DNA of 23,481 bases from a virus. The position numbers and the translations under genes are program-made. Shown here piece after piece: positions 1 to 7,204 of this stretch. Every line of letters starts with the position of its first letter. The first letter of the stretch is position 1. Below the pieces are notes generated by a model. It saw only the letters and a program-made list of their open reading frames with translations, was not told where the DNA came from and did not search any database. Location: positions 1-23,481 of the IMG/VR virus record IMGVR_UViG_3300025137_000300; one strand, written 5' to 3'.

Positions 1-143
1 AAAAAATCTTGCGTGGTACGTACGTCCCTTAAAGAGTAGTCTTTCTTAAAGTTCAGCTCTATACTTTCAGTTTTTATACCAACTATAAAGTTGTTTGTAG
101 GTTCTAGGATGGTAGTGCTAAGATTTTTGTCTGTCTCTTTCAC
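1..143 (-). CDS. Unknown protein, amino-terminal part, cut by window edge
   Basis: A reading frame opens with GTG at 143-141, overlapping the TGA of the VRR-NUC gene (GTGA). It stays open for 47 codons to the left end of the window. A GGTGGT stretch lies about 5 nt upstream of the GTG and can serve as the ribosome binding site. The visible peptide begins MKETDKNLSTTILEP and is rich in charged residues; I recognise no family. The coupled start fits the overlap style of the rest of this minus-strand operon. The rest of the gene lies outside the window, so product and length are unknown. Confidence 0.55.
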   Translation of the reverse strand, partial: MKETDKNLSTTILEPTNNFIVGIKTESIELNFKKDYSLRDVRTTQDF

Positions 144-490
144 TGTACACCACCAAAATCAAACTCTAACTGCTCCCAATCGCTACCATTTGAGACCAGT
201 TCCCCACCTACAAGTATGTCCGGCACAGTGTGCACGTTCTCTTCGTTTATTATAGCAACGACACCCCCTGCTCTTGCTATCTCCACTAAGTTCTTTAGTT
301 GTAGTGCGGTAGCCTTGTTCTTTCCTGCTTTACATTCAATACCAAAGAACGAGCCACCATAGCACCCAACTATGTCAGGTACGCCACTCTTACCATAACC
401 ACCAGTAGCAGGGAAAAAGTAGTATGCCCCCATGCTTTTAAGGTGATTAACTACCTTCCTCTTTACTTTCGCTTCGGGAGTCATTGCCAT
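140..490 (-). CDS. VRR-NUC domain nuclease
   Basis: This is a small stand-alone nuclease of the VRR-NUC family within the PD-(D/E)XK superfamily. In the 116-aa form starting at 490 it shows GVPDIVG (catalytic Asp near residue 39), then IECKAGK (Glu 52 and Lys 54), then a Gln-containing helix (TALQLKNL), which is the standard order. Phage VRR-NUC proteins are usually linked to branched DNA or Holliday-junction cleavage, or to replication; that role is inferred here. I chose 490 because GAAGAGG lies 8 nt upstream. An in-frame ATG at 538 would add 16 acidic residues but has only a distant AAGG and a longer overlap with the upstream gene. The start of MTPEAKVK at 484 is also possible. The end overlaps the GTG of the next gene by 4 nt. 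Confidence 0.85.
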   Translation of the reverse strand: MAMTPEAKVKRKVVNHLKSMGAYYFFPATGGYGKSGVPDIVGCYGGSFFGIECKAGKNKATALQLKNLVEIARAGGVVAIINEENVHTVPDILVGGELVSNGSDWEQLEFDFGGVQ

Positions 491-626
491 CACATGTACC
501 TCTTCGTCTACGTTTCCAAAATTCTCGTTCTCTGTCATTCACTATGAGCATAGCACCTTGACAGAGAATACCTAACACACCTAAAAGTAATATACCGAAC
601 ACTATATTTATTATTTCTTCTAACAT
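447..626 (-). CDS. Small single-pass membrane protein (59 aa)
   Basis: Residues 5-29 form one strongly hydrophobic helix (INIVFGILLLGVLGILCQGAM). A basic cluster (WKRRRR) and a polar tail of about 18 residues follow. By the positive-inside rule the carboxyl end would be cytoplasmic. The ATG at 626 is preceded by AGAGGG with 6 nt spacing; the longer in-frame form from 662 lacks such a site. The 3' part overlaps the start region of the VRR-NUC gene in another frame, which may explain the odd Ser/Glu/Arg tail. Function is unknown. A helper of superinfection exclusion or of the adjacent nuclease is possible, but nothing in the sequence decides it. Confidence 0.6.
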   Translation of the reverse strand: MLEEIINIVFGILLLGVLGILCQGAMLIVNDREREFWKRRRRGTCDGNDSRSESKEEGS

Positions 627-639
627 AATTAACCCTCTC

Positions 640-918
640 TTATTTATGTATCCAAAAAACACTAGCGTCTATCCTCCTCCCTATACCATTTACTTCTTTA
701 GTCGGGGGAGTTGGGTCACATAAAAGCAACACCGCTAACCTATCTTGTATCCAATCAGGTAATTTGTCCATAGAATCGTACACACCATTGTCTGGCGAGT
801 CAACACAATCCATGCCTAAACATGATATTTCAATCGTATTGCTATCACTGTGTATACATGCGCGATGAACAGTAGTATCTGAACCATATTCATACGTAGA
901 GTTGTCACTGTGTAACAT
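640..918 (-). CDS. Conserved-looking phage protein of unknown function (92 aa)
   Basis: I place the start at ATG 918 (MLHSDNSTYEYG), with GAAGG about 8 nt upstream and a 14-nt overlap with the preceding gene. The longer form would start at a GTG at 939 without a better site. The protein has no membrane segment. It holds several Cys and Asp residues (ISCLGMDCVDSPDNG) and ends in GIGRRIDASVFWIHK. I do not recognise a domain. The carboxyl-terminal Gly-Ile-Gly-Arg-Arg and Phe-Trp-Ile pattern resembles small hypothetical proteins I have seen in aquatic phages, but that gives no function. It sits in the distal half of the leftward operon, 13 nt before the membrane-protein gene. Confidence 0.65.
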   Translation of the reverse strand: MLHSDNSTYEYGSDTTVHRACIHSDSNTIEISCLGMDCVDSPDNGVYDSMDKLPDWIQDRLAVLLLCDPTPPTKEVNGIGRRIDASVFWIHK

Positions 919-1861
919 AGAATATGCCTTCACTCTCACGATAACCTACATCGTGTATGTACTCACCTATTTCGGCGATGGAAAGGACAGATAACTTACC
1001 CATAATATCTGTAGGTAAAGTCTCCTCAGTGCATGTAGTAGGATCGCCATCCAACCTACTTACGTTGCCCCATGAACTGGCGGTGAGATCCTTAGTTGGT
1101 ATGACATCAAACAGTTGGTGTCCTCTACGCTCATGTATACGTACACAGTAAAAGCTTACAGGGTTTTTGTCATGCTCTACATAATGTTCGTAGGCACTAC
1201 GCAAAGTACTTAGTTGGTTAGTAAACTTTTCTGATAAGAACTTATACTCAGAATCAACTAAGTGAAACAACTCAGTAAACAGTTGAGGTAAGCCCCCAAT
1301 ACTTGGACCTTCTTGAAAGGGTTTCTTTGCCTCAAACAAAGTATTTCTAATTGCGCGTTCGTGCTCTTCTAAACCTTGTACTACACCTGATTTGGAGTAG
1401 TCCACTATCTCTTTGAAGTTAAATGGGGATAGGTACCTTTTAGCATTACGTACCGCTATGTCTAGTTTACTCGTCATAACTATGTGGTGTTGTATTCTAC
1501 TGTAGTCATACTTGTTGTTTTCTATCTTGCGTGAGTACACGCAGTACATACAATCACCTGCACTATCTACTTTGTAATCTTCATAGGCTATCCACCCCCA
1601 ACACCACTCATCTGTATCTGTGTATATGTGTATCTTGTTGGGACGTAGGTTATTCTTTGCGTAGGTCACACCATCTCGTGGATTAAAAACATCCCCTGCA
1701 AACTTGATAGTAGGAAATATCTTACGTATCTCCTTCATAAACATAATAACGTATTGGTTGTTACCGTCTTGATCCAGTTCATCCTCAGTAAACTCACGTA
1801 TACCCCTACCATCAACTAGAATACCTACATCACTCACCCGTACCACGTTCTTATGGCTCAT
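905..1861 (-). CDS. Unknown phage protein (318 aa)
   Basis: The start ATG overlaps the stop of the upstream gene as ATGA, and AAGGAGA lies 9 nt upstream, so the start is secure. The protein is soluble and mixed alpha/beta with no obvious membrane segment. A central aromatic and Cys-rich stretch around residues 83-110 (TDTDEWCWGWIAYEDY, then CMYCVYSRK) may bind a ligand or metal, but Cys-x-x-Cys occurs only once and the next candidate ligands are scattered. A second tract, IQHHIVMTSKLDIAVRNAKR, looks helical and basic. I recognise no family. Position between other unknown leftward genes suggests an early or middle host-interaction protein, which is inference only. Confidence 0.75.
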   Translation of the reverse strand: MSHKNVVRVSDVGILVDGRGIREFTEDELDQDGNNQYVIMFMKEIRKIFPTIKFAGDVFNPRDGVTYAKNNLRPNKIHIYTDTDEWCWGWIAYEDYKVDSAGDCMYCVYSRKIENNKYDYSRIQHHIVMTSKLDIAVRNAKRYLSPFNFKEIVDYSKSGVVQGLEEHERAIRNTLFEAKKPFQEGPSIGGLPQLFTELFHLVDSEYKFLSEKFTNQLSTLRSAYEHYVEHDKNPVSFYCVRIHERRGHQLFDVIPTKDLTASSWGNVSRLDGDPTTCTEETLPTDIMGKLSVLSIAEIGEYIHDVGYRESEGIFYVTQ

Positions 1862-2196
1862 TGCAACATCTCCTTTTTTGCTCGTTTATTGTACTGCGCC
1901 GGATAACTTCTCTTATCGGCTCTCATTCTTTTGTTAGGTATGTCGTTGTATTGCTCTAACGTTAAGTAATACCTAACACCTTCTGCATCATCAAACCAAC
2001 ACAGAGTAACTGCCTCAAAGCCACTAGGTCCGAAACCTATCCACCTTGTATCTGTGTGCTTACTCGCAGGGTACGCAATAGAGGGGAATATACTCTTTAG
2101 GTATATAGCATCCTCCAACTCAGCTACCAATTTAGCCTCCTCTGTCATGTTGGCTTTTAACTTAGCAATAGTACTTAAAGCTTTAGCCTCATCCAT
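1858..2196 (-). CDS. Unknown phage protein (112 aa)
   Basis: The start at 2196 has AGGAGA seven nt upstream, in the motif AGGAGAGTAACTATG that recurs at other genes of this operon. Residues 1-35 are predicted to be a helix rich in Ala, Lys and Glu (KALSTIAKLKANMTEEAKLV). A more beta-like domain follows (DTRWIGFGPSGFEAVTLCWFDD). The end is basic (NKRAKKEMLQ). No catalytic motif can be seen and I do not recognise the family. The stop overlaps the start of the next gene by 4 nt, which implies translational coupling with the 318-aa protein and perhaps equal amounts of the two. Confidence 0.7.
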   Translation of the reverse strand: MDEAKALSTIAKLKANMTEEAKLVAELEDAIYLKSIFPSIAYPASKHTDTRWIGFGPSGFEAVTLCWFDDAEGVRYYLTLEQYNDIPNKRMRADKRSYPAQYNKRAKKEMLQ

Positions 2197-2206
2197 AGTT
2201 ACTCTC

Positions 2207-3133
2207 CTAATAGTCTGTTGTTATGTTAGTAAACCCACCTTGCTTGTTTACCCAAGTGTTGAGCTTTCTACGAAATGTTTTTACATCACCACGTAACTTG
2301 TTGTGGTTCCACGTTCGCGTTTCATAATCAAACACCTGTTCTGAGGTGTCTTTAAGTTGCGCTATACACTCGATAGCTAGATCGGCGTACAGTGGATCGT
2401 CTGGGGTAGCAAGTATACTCAAGAATAACTTGTTGTCGTGAGTTCCCCGATGACTTGTGTGTTGTGCATTTATACCCAATACAGAACATTTATCTCTGCG
2501 CTCTTGCCAGTTGGTGGGGGTGTTATCTTCTAGCAGGGGCAACATGTTCCACGTCCACTCACAAAAATCGCTGATAGCTTTCTTGTGTATCTTCTTAGCT
2601 TCTTTATCTACTCTAGCTCGCGGGATGGTATGATCATCACCTGTAAACTCCCAATCGTGTGACGTATCGGTTCTTGTTAGTTTTACCACGGGTTGTTTTT
2701 CGTCATACTCATACCCTCTACCTGCCTTCCAATTACCTGTGCCTTTGGGTAGGAATTTCTCTCTTGCCAAACCATTTTGATTGGTAGATATAAAATGTTT
2801 ACCTGACCGATTCCTGAAGAACACGTTCCACGGTAAGAACCTATCTAAGAATGAATAGTGACTCGTGTGTGCCCATTCACCTATGCCATTTGCTATGGTC
2901 ACTGTCTCTACACCTGATACCAGTTCCCACTTGATTACGTTGTGAATCTCACCATTCCAGAACGAGAGGCTCATAGAATAGCAAGTGTTTGATAACTTAT
3001 TTACACGTTCCCAATGTCGAGCGCGATCTGCGATAGGTCGTACGTCCTCCTTCCTACCACGTATAGGTTTTACACCGCGCCAATATGCTTCTATCTCTTT
3101 GAAACTTTTAAACTTAACGTCATACATAGCCAT
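2207..3133 (-). CDS. Unknown phage protein (308 aa)
   Basis: The ATG at 3133 follows AAGGAG with 8 nt spacing, and the upstream stop lies 12 nt away. The protein is soluble, basic and Trp-rich (YWRGVKPIRGRKEDVRP near residue 17; WNMLPLLEDNTPTNWQERRDKC near 194). The carboxyl end (TFRRKLNTWVNKQGG) looks like a basic helix that could touch nucleic acid. No nuclease, polymerase or methylase motif is visible and I do not recognise the family. It lies downstream of the ATPase and VWA genes in the same transcript, so it may be expressed with them. A shared function is unproven. Confidence 0.75.
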   Translation of the reverse strand: MAMYDVKFKSFKEIEAYWRGVKPIRGRKEDVRPIADRARHWERVNKLSNTCYSMSLSFWNGEIHNVIKWELVSGVETVTIANGIGEWAHTSHYSFLDRFLPWNVFFRNRSGKHFISTNQNGLAREKFLPKGTGNWKAGRGYEYDEKQPVVKLTRTDTSHDWEFTGDDHTIPRARVDKEAKKIHKKAISDFCEWTWNMLPLLEDNTPTNWQERRDKCSVLGINAQHTSHRGTHDNKLFLSILATPDDPLYADLAIECIAQLKDTSEQVFDYETRTWNHNKLRGDVKTFRRKLNTWVNKQGGFTNITTDY

Positions 3134-3145
3134 TTGTTTATCTCC

Positions 3146-3319
3146 TTACCCTTGTAGTATTCGTACCCACGCTTGCGCTAGGCGTTCTTTGTCATCTTCA
3201 CTAGCGTATGAGAACCTAGAGTCCATAGCATCTAGTCTAAATCTCACCGCTTTCTCCACTTCCTGTACTGCTGTATCCCACTCCATTCGGCGTTTCAACG
3301 TACTCTCAAAATCGTCCAT
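3146..3319 (-). CDS. Short helical protein (57 aa)
   Basis: This short gene fits exactly between its neighbours. Its ATG overlaps the stop of the VWA gene as TGATG, and its TAA is followed by the AAGGAGATAAACAA leader of the 308-aa gene. The peptide begins MDDFESTLKRRMEWDTAV and ends ERLAQAWVRILQG. It is highly charged and predicted to be almost wholly alpha-helical, with no membrane segment. No SD site lies at the usual distance, so translation is probably by termination and reinitiation from the VWA gene. That coupling points to a partner or regulator of the VWA protein, which is inference. No family is recognised. Confidence 0.65.
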   Translation of the reverse strand: MDDFESTLKRRMEWDTAVQEVEKAVRFRLDAMDSRFSYASEDDKERLAQAWVRILQG

Positions 3320-4638
3320 CACATATCCTCTGATTTTATGTGTACTGCTTTACCTGTGCTTGGCACAGCCCCTTTGTGATCTAGGATTGCCCATAACACT
3401 GGACATGTCCAATCACCCCAACCACCAAACAAGTAACCGTCTGTCAATACAATGGTCGCTTGCGGATTGATGTTCTTCTCCTTCATGTACTCGGTAACGC
3501 ATGTAACGTCAGTGCCACCACCTCCACGCGGCTTGGTAGAATGTATTAGCTGATCTAGTTCGTGCGTACCGTACACTTCGTCACGTACCACATCGCTACC
3601 CCAATACAGTAGGCGCACCTTGTCGGGTTTTACTGTGTCACATACACCCTTGACCTCAGTAAGCATGACTGTCAACTCGTGCTGACCCACCGAGCCTGAC
3701 GTGTCAATGGCTAGTACCAACTCATTGACCTTCTCACTGACACCGCTTGGCATGTATATACCCTGACTCATTAGCCTACGATTGGGTCGAGAGTATGTAG
3801 AGTAGTCATTACCTACACACGTAGCATGAATAAACTCACGTAGTACCTCACGCCAATCGACTTGGGGTTGTAGCAGTTCATCGAGTGACCTTGCTTGATT
3901 TGCACCCATCTTACCTGCTGACATAGCACCCTGACGTATGGCCTCGTCAATGTCTCTGGCTAGTTCGCGCTGTTCATCAGCGGATAGTTCTTGCGCACCT
4001 GCGAAATCGTGCTCATCAAAACCACCGTGGGTATCTGTAACATCGCTGTCGGTGTCACCTCCTGACTCGTTATCTTGTGGAGTACTACCACCACTTCTCC
4101 CGGGTGACTTACCTTTACCGTCACCATCTTTGCTACCCTCACTCTCTTCATCGCCATCACCACCGCCACCTTCTTCTTTCTTCTTGCGTAGCATCTTGAA
4201 CACTTGAGCTGTATCCATACCTCGGTACTGCTTATCGACTAGCCCACCCTCAGGCAGTACGGCAAAGCGTACGCCACTCTTGTCGGGGGGATTCTCGTCA
4301 ATCACCTCAAGATTAATAACGTAGTCCATAGACATATTTGCAAGCTTGGGGTCAATGTCCCATAGGTGTTTCCACGTAGTAAGATGTCGGTATATCTTGT
4401 GCTTGTTCTCGTGGATAACCACACCACGTAACTCAGCATCATTGATACCCTTGACAAACTCACGTCCATACTTCTCATCACGTCCATTGGTACACGCGGT
4501 AGGTATACTCTCATCAATAACCTTGTCACCGATCATCAATACCCCTGCCAGTGCTGTGTACTTAGGTTCGCTGATAATAGCAACCACCGCTTTCTCTAGG
4601 CGTTGCTCCTCAGTCAGGTTTCCATTAAGTTTAAGCAT
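3319..4638 (-). CDS. CobT/DUF2201-like metallopeptidase-VWA protein
   Basis: The order of parts is that of the DUF2201 family. A predicted metallopeptidase-like amino-terminal domain carries HENKH at residues 76-80 (an HExxH zinc motif) and is followed by NMSMDYVINLEV. A Gly/Asp/Glu/Lys-rich linker spans about 155-215. A carboxyl-terminal von Willebrand A domain has a complete MIDAS site: DTSGS at 312-316, Thr 376 in GGGGTDV, and Asp 400 in VLTDG. The resemblance to cobaltochelatase CobT lies in the VWA domain and acidic linker. No other cobalamin gene is near, so cobalt insertion is unlikely. MoxR-type ATPases and VWA proteins work as pairs in remodelling or activating protein complexes, and the partner lies directly upstream (11-nt gap). 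The start has AAGGAGA 7 nt upstream. Whether the peptidase site is active is not known. Confidence 0.88.
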   Translation of the reverse strand: MLKLNGNLTEEQRLEKAVVAIISEPKYTALAGVLMIGDKVIDESIPTACTNGRDEKYGREFVKGINDAELRGVVIHENKHKIYRHLTTWKHLWDIDPKLANMSMDYVINLEVIDENPPDKSGVRFAVLPEGGLVDKQYRGMDTAQVFKMLRKKKEEGGGGDGDEESEGSKDGDGKGKSPGRSGGSTPQDNESGGDTDSDVTDTHGGFDEHDFAGAQELSADEQRELARDIDEAIRQGAMSAGKMGANQARSLDELLQPQVDWREVLREFIHATCVGNDYSTYSRPNRRLMSQGIYMPSGVSEKVNELVLAIDTSGSVGQHELTVMLTEVKGVCDTVKPDKVRLLYWGSDVVRDEVYGTHELDQLIHSTKPRGGGGTDVTCVTEYMKEKNINPQATIVLTDGYLFGGWGDWTCPVLWAILDHKGAVPSTGKAVHIKSEDM

Positions 4639-4649
4639 TGTTACTCTCC

Positions 4650-5729
4650 TTACTTGTCAGCAGAAAACATGTAGTTGTTTTGCATAGCCCATGCGGTGAA
4701 CAGTTTGTTACTCATCACCAGTGACCGATGCGCGTAGGTATTAGCACGTACACCATTGGCAAACATACCCTGTGCTTCCTTACTCAGTCGGGGTAGGTAC
4801 TGCATGAATGGTGTGATTGTTTCTCTAGTCATGTTACCTAGTGCGCGATACACCACCATACATACTGCCGAGGCAGAGTCAGGTACTTTGGCGTTGGTTG
4901 GGTCTTGCTTGATAGATTCCCATGATGGTAGTTGGTCAGCCAACTTGACGAATGCCACCAAGTCCATAGCGCCACGATCACCGATAGTACCCATGAGTAA
5001 AGCTGTTAGACTGTGATCATCGAACATATGCCGTTGCTTGAGTATGTCACTGCAAGCTTCCAATGATCTTGGTGTGACAAAAGATATACGCTGTGCTTTG
5101 GGGTGGTTGATGTAGTGATTGTCGTTCGGGTCTCTGACATCCTCGAACCCCTGTAGTATCTGAGGGAACTCACGTATGAATCCCAATACACTAGGCTCCC
5201 ACCCTTTATTGATACCATGCTCAATCAACTCCTCACTGGTAGACTTACGTGCGCGTAGCATAATCATACGATTACGTGCGTGAGGTGGTGTAGTATCGCC
5301 AACACCCTCTGCACCTAGATTACCTGTAGCAAATACGATACTACCTTCTGGTAACTTCTTTGTACCTACTGTGCGCTCTAGCATAGTAACAAGCGTACCG
5401 TTCTTGACTGACTGATTAGCTTTTGGCCACTCATCAAACATGATGATCAGGGGTTTGCCGTGATGGATACCAAACTCTTCATTGGGTAAGTATGTGACGT
5501 ACCCCTCGGTGGTGTTGAGTGATGGTATACTCAAGTCACCCAGATCTTTGGTAACACAGTTGAAGTAACAGGGTATGTGGTCAGGTAACATCTTAGATAA
5601 CATATCTAGTAGTGATGTCTTACCGTTACCCATGTGACCCTCTACATATACTGTGCGTAGATGTCCGACTGCGGCAATAGCTTTAGATATCTGACTAAGG
5701 TTCATTTCGTACATTTTATTTGCGTTCAT
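4650..5729 (-). CDS. MoxR/CobS-like AAA+ ATPase
   Basis: This is an AAA+ ATPase of the MoxR/CobS type. Visible motifs are Walker A GHMGNGKT (residues 31-38), Walker B LIIMFDE (94-100), sensor 1 ATGN (134-137), an arginine-finger region HARNRMI (150-156) and a sensor-2-like TPRSLE near 220. Proteins of this type form hexameric rings that act with a VWA partner to remodel a target, and the VWA gene follows at once in the operon. It is often annotated as cobaltochelatase CobS in phages, but nothing here supports cobalamin synthesis. AAGGAA precedes the ATG. One of the four 18-bp palindromic sites (5750-5767) lies just upstream, at the 3' end of the previous gene. This may give the ATPase-VWA pair extra control. 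Confidence 0.9.
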   Translation of the reverse strand: MNANKMYEMNLSQISKAIAAVGHLRTVYVEGHMGNGKTSLLDMLSKMLPDHIPCYFNCVTKDLGDLSIPSLNTTEGYVTYLPNEEFGIHHGKPLIIMFDEWPKANQSVKNGTLVTMLERTVGTKKLPEGSIVFATGNLGAEGVGDTTPPHARNRMIMLRARKSTSEELIEHGINKGWEPSVLGFIREFPQILQGFEDVRDPNDNHYINHPKAQRISFVTPRSLEACSDILKQRHMFDDHSLTALLMGTIGDRGAMDLVAFVKLADQLPSWESIKQDPTNAKVPDSASAVCMVVYRALGNMTRETITPFMQYLPRLSKEAQGMFANGVRANTYAHRSLVMSNKLFTAWAMQNNYMFSADK

Positions 5730-5749
5730 AGTTACATTCCTTATGGTTT

Positions 5750-5767
5750 GTTATAACGTGTTATAAC
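5750..5767. promoter_or_regulatory. 18-bp palindromic site, copy A
   Basis: The sequence is GTTATAACGTGTTATAAC: two copies of the 8-bp palindrome GTTATAAC whose centres are 10 bp apart, one helical turn. It is identical to copies B (7175) and C (7742), and to copy D (8546) read on the other strand. It spans the stop codon of the 52-aa gene and lies 21 nt upstream of the AAA+ start codon. That position suits repression of an internal transcript or a roadblock. Regulator binding is inferred. Confidence 0.7.
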
Positions 5768-5909
5768 TTTCTAGTATGCGACCCTTGCGAGTCACGACTT
5801 GGTAATACGCTACACGAGGGGTCCGACCCTTCGGTATCCGCATTTCTTTGTAGTGCTTGGTGCGCTTGTAGTTGCGCACACGTAGCACCGCTTGTCCGTT
5901 GATACTCAC
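5751..5909 (-). CDS. Small basic protein (52 aa)
   Basis: The frame runs from a GTG at 5909, two nt after the stop codon of the DUF3150-like gene, to a TAA at 5751. A longer version from ATG 6014 would overlap that gene by about 100 nt and has no reason to exist. The peptide is very basic (MSINGQAVLRVRNYKRTKH then KEMRIPKGRTPRVAYYQVVTRKG) and looks beta-rich, somewhat like a small nucleic-acid-binding fold. The SD site is poor, so reinitiation after the upstream stop is the likely mode. The end of the gene coincides with an 18-bp operator-like site. I do not recognise the family. Confidence 0.5.
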   Translation of the reverse strand: MSINGQAVLRVRNYKRTKHYKEMRIPKGRTPRVAYYQVVTRKGRILESYNTL

Positions 5910-5910
5910 C

Positions 5911-6804
5911 TTACATATCCAACGATGGTAGTGTTGCAATAACTTTGTCCACCGCACGTTTGGTTTCGGCACGGAGGTATGAGTCCTCACGTAATGCGTC
6001 AGGGGTAATGCCACGTAGCGTATCCTCTAGCTTCATAGACATCGCCGACATCTGGCTGTCACCTGTCACATTGCACACGTTAAGTAGTTCTACCATGTCA
6101 GTAACATTGTCAACAAGAGTGTCACGAAAGATCTTCTTCTCTCCCTGCTCATAGTCCAGACGCTCAGACATATTACTCAACACCTTGTAGGTGCGTTGCC
6201 ACACATCATTCATAGCAGAGTGCAGTTGCCTGTTGTAATACTCGTTGTAATGATCTTCGAGTACTTGCTTCTGGTCGTTGCCCACATCCACACGAAAGTC
6301 ACCTGCATCTGGCAGTGGTATGTAAGATATGTTGAATGCAAACTTGCGAGAGATAGAGTCCGTAGTAGGGTAGTCATCACGTACAAACAGATTACCTAGC
6401 CGTGCCTGTGCCCTGCTGATCTCCCAATCATAGTTGCTGATGAATGACTGTGCCATACGCTCGAACTCGTTTTGTAACTCAGTCATCTGTTGGTGGTATT
6501 TGAAATACTGCGCTGTCGGTAGTAGCCGCATACCTGTATCACTCCACGGCATGGTGGACTTGTAGTGTATGTTGCGCGAGTTGGCGGTGAATTTGTGTAT
6601 GGCGGTCAGCTCGTCACAGTTACCTAGTAACTTCTTATTGACTGATGCCGTACCTTTCTCTGCCCAGTTTTGATCAGTCACTTCGACTGATGCTGTCTTG
6701 TCCTTCTTGCGACCTGTCCACTGGCTAACCTGTAACTCTACTAGCATGGCGCTAGAACCGATGGATGGTGCTTCGACTTTAGGTGTTGCAGTTGTATCGT
6801 TCAT
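5911..6804 (-). CDS. DUF3150-like protein
   Basis: The start at 6804 (MNDTTATPKV) has AGGAG 7 nt upstream and overlaps the preceding stop as ATGA. The longer form from 6888 is an artefact of the membrane-protein gene in another frame. The 297-aa protein is soluble and mostly helical, with LVELQVSQWTGRKKDK near residue 20 and a long charged helical second half. In amino-terminal pattern, size and position beside CobS-like and CobT-like genes it matches what I know of DUF3150. That family accompanies the same ATPase-VWA pair in plasmids, integrative elements and phages. No enzymatic motif is seen. The family call is from memory of pattern and context; its role in the trio is unknown. Confidence 0.65.
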   Translation of the reverse strand: MNDTTATPKVEAPSIGSSAMLVELQVSQWTGRKKDKTASVEVTDQNWAEKGTASVNKKLLGNCDELTAIHKFTANSRNIHYKSTMPWSDTGMRLLPTAQYFKYHQQMTELQNEFERMAQSFISNYDWEISRAQARLGNLFVRDDYPTTDSISRKFAFNISYIPLPDAGDFRVDVGNDQKQVLEDHYNEYYNRQLHSAMNDVWQRTYKVLSNMSERLDYEQGEKKIFRDTLVDNVTDMVELLNVCNVTGDSQMSAMSMKLEDTLRGITPDALREDSYLRAETKRAVDKVIATLPSLDM

Positions 6805-6980
6805 TGTAGTACTCCTGATTGTCCCATTAGATAAATTATAGCTACTATGCCAGTAGCGCATAGCGTGATAACAACCAACTCTATGCACACTTGCTTGAGC
6901 GCATACCGAGATGCTAGTCTGCGTTTCTCATACTCGTGCTTTAGCTTGGCGCGTCTGTTCCACTCTCTTATGCTTCTCAT
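6801..6980 (-). CDS. Small single-pass membrane protein (59 aa)
   Basis: The ATG at 6980 overlaps the stop of the upstream gene (ATGA), and its own TGA overlaps the DUF3150-like start in the same way. The gene is therefore locked into the operon on both sides. Residues 1-29 are strongly basic (MRSIREWNRRAKLKHEYEKR). Residues 32-52 are one hydrophobic helix (IELVVITLCATGIVAIIYLM). The short end is polar. The positive-inside rule puts the amino terminus in the cytoplasm. No lysis-gene neighbours or antiholin features are present and the function is unknown. Confidence 0.6.
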   Translation of the reverse strand: MRSIREWNRRAKLKHEYEKRRLASRYALKQVCIELVVITLCATGIVAIIYLMGQSGVLQ

Positions 6981-7153
6981 CGCTTTGTCCTCTGTGTTGC
7001 GTTCCAGTAGCGTTTGAGTTCAGAGTCTAGGTCTTGAACAAACATCGTGTTATGCTCGTCCCTCAGATTGTGATACCCATAGGGGACTGTTTCTTTTTCC
7101 ATAGCGATCTCTCGCTCTCGTTCTACTGCAAAGGTTTTCCATTCACTAGTCAT
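6977..7153 (-). CDS. Short charged protein, first gene of the leftward operon (58 aa)
   Basis: The ATG at 7153 follows AAGGA with 8 nt spacing. The peptide starts MTSEWKTFAVEREREIAMEK, contains NLRDEHNTMFVQDLDSELKRYW and ends NATQRTKR. It is predicted to be helical, highly charged and soluble. No family is recognised. It is the first coding region after the consensus leftward promoter at 7259-7286, and operator-like copy B (7175-7192) lies in its leader about 20 nt upstream of the ATG. Position as the first product of an operon with a strong promoter fits an early takeover or regulatory peptide. This is inference. Confidence 0.6.
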   Translation of the reverse strand: MTSEWKTFAVEREREIAMEKETVPYGYHNLRDEHNTMFVQDLDSELKRYWNATQRTKR

Positions 7154-7174
7154 GTCTGTATTCCTTGTTAGTTT

Positions 7175-7192
7175 GTTATAACGTGTTATAAC
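7175..7192. promoter_or_regulatory. 18-bp palindromic site, copy B
   Basis: This copy of GTTATAACGTGTTATAAC is identical to copies A and C. It lies between the consensus leftward promoter and the first gene of the leftward operon, about 60-77 bp downstream of the expected transcription start. A protein bound here could block elongation or form a loop with the other copies. Confidence 0.7.
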
Positions 7193-7204
7193 ATTTGGGG
7201 TTGT

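Noticed and set aside
3938-4207. Plus-strand Ser/Pro-rich frame opposite the VWA gene
   Set aside because: It is the antisense of the Gly/Asp/Glu/Lys linker of the VWA protein. The composition is a product of that codon use, with no ribosome binding site or promoter.
3319-5729. Cobalamin biosynthesis (CobS/CobT cobaltochelatase)
   Set aside because: No CobN-like subunit or other cobalamin gene is present, and the VWA protein carries a metallopeptidase-like HExxH domain. The ATPase-VWA pairing is better read as a MoxR-type system.
5910-6014. Longer form of the 52-aa basic protein from ATG 6014
   Set aside because: It would overlap the end of the DUF3150-like gene by about 100 nt; the GTG at 5909 just after that stop fits the spacing of the operon.
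6805-6888. Longer amino terminus of the DUF3150-like protein from 6888
   Set aside because: The extra 28 codons overlap the 59-aa membrane gene in another frame, and ATG 6804 has AGGAG at good spacing plus an ATGA overlap.
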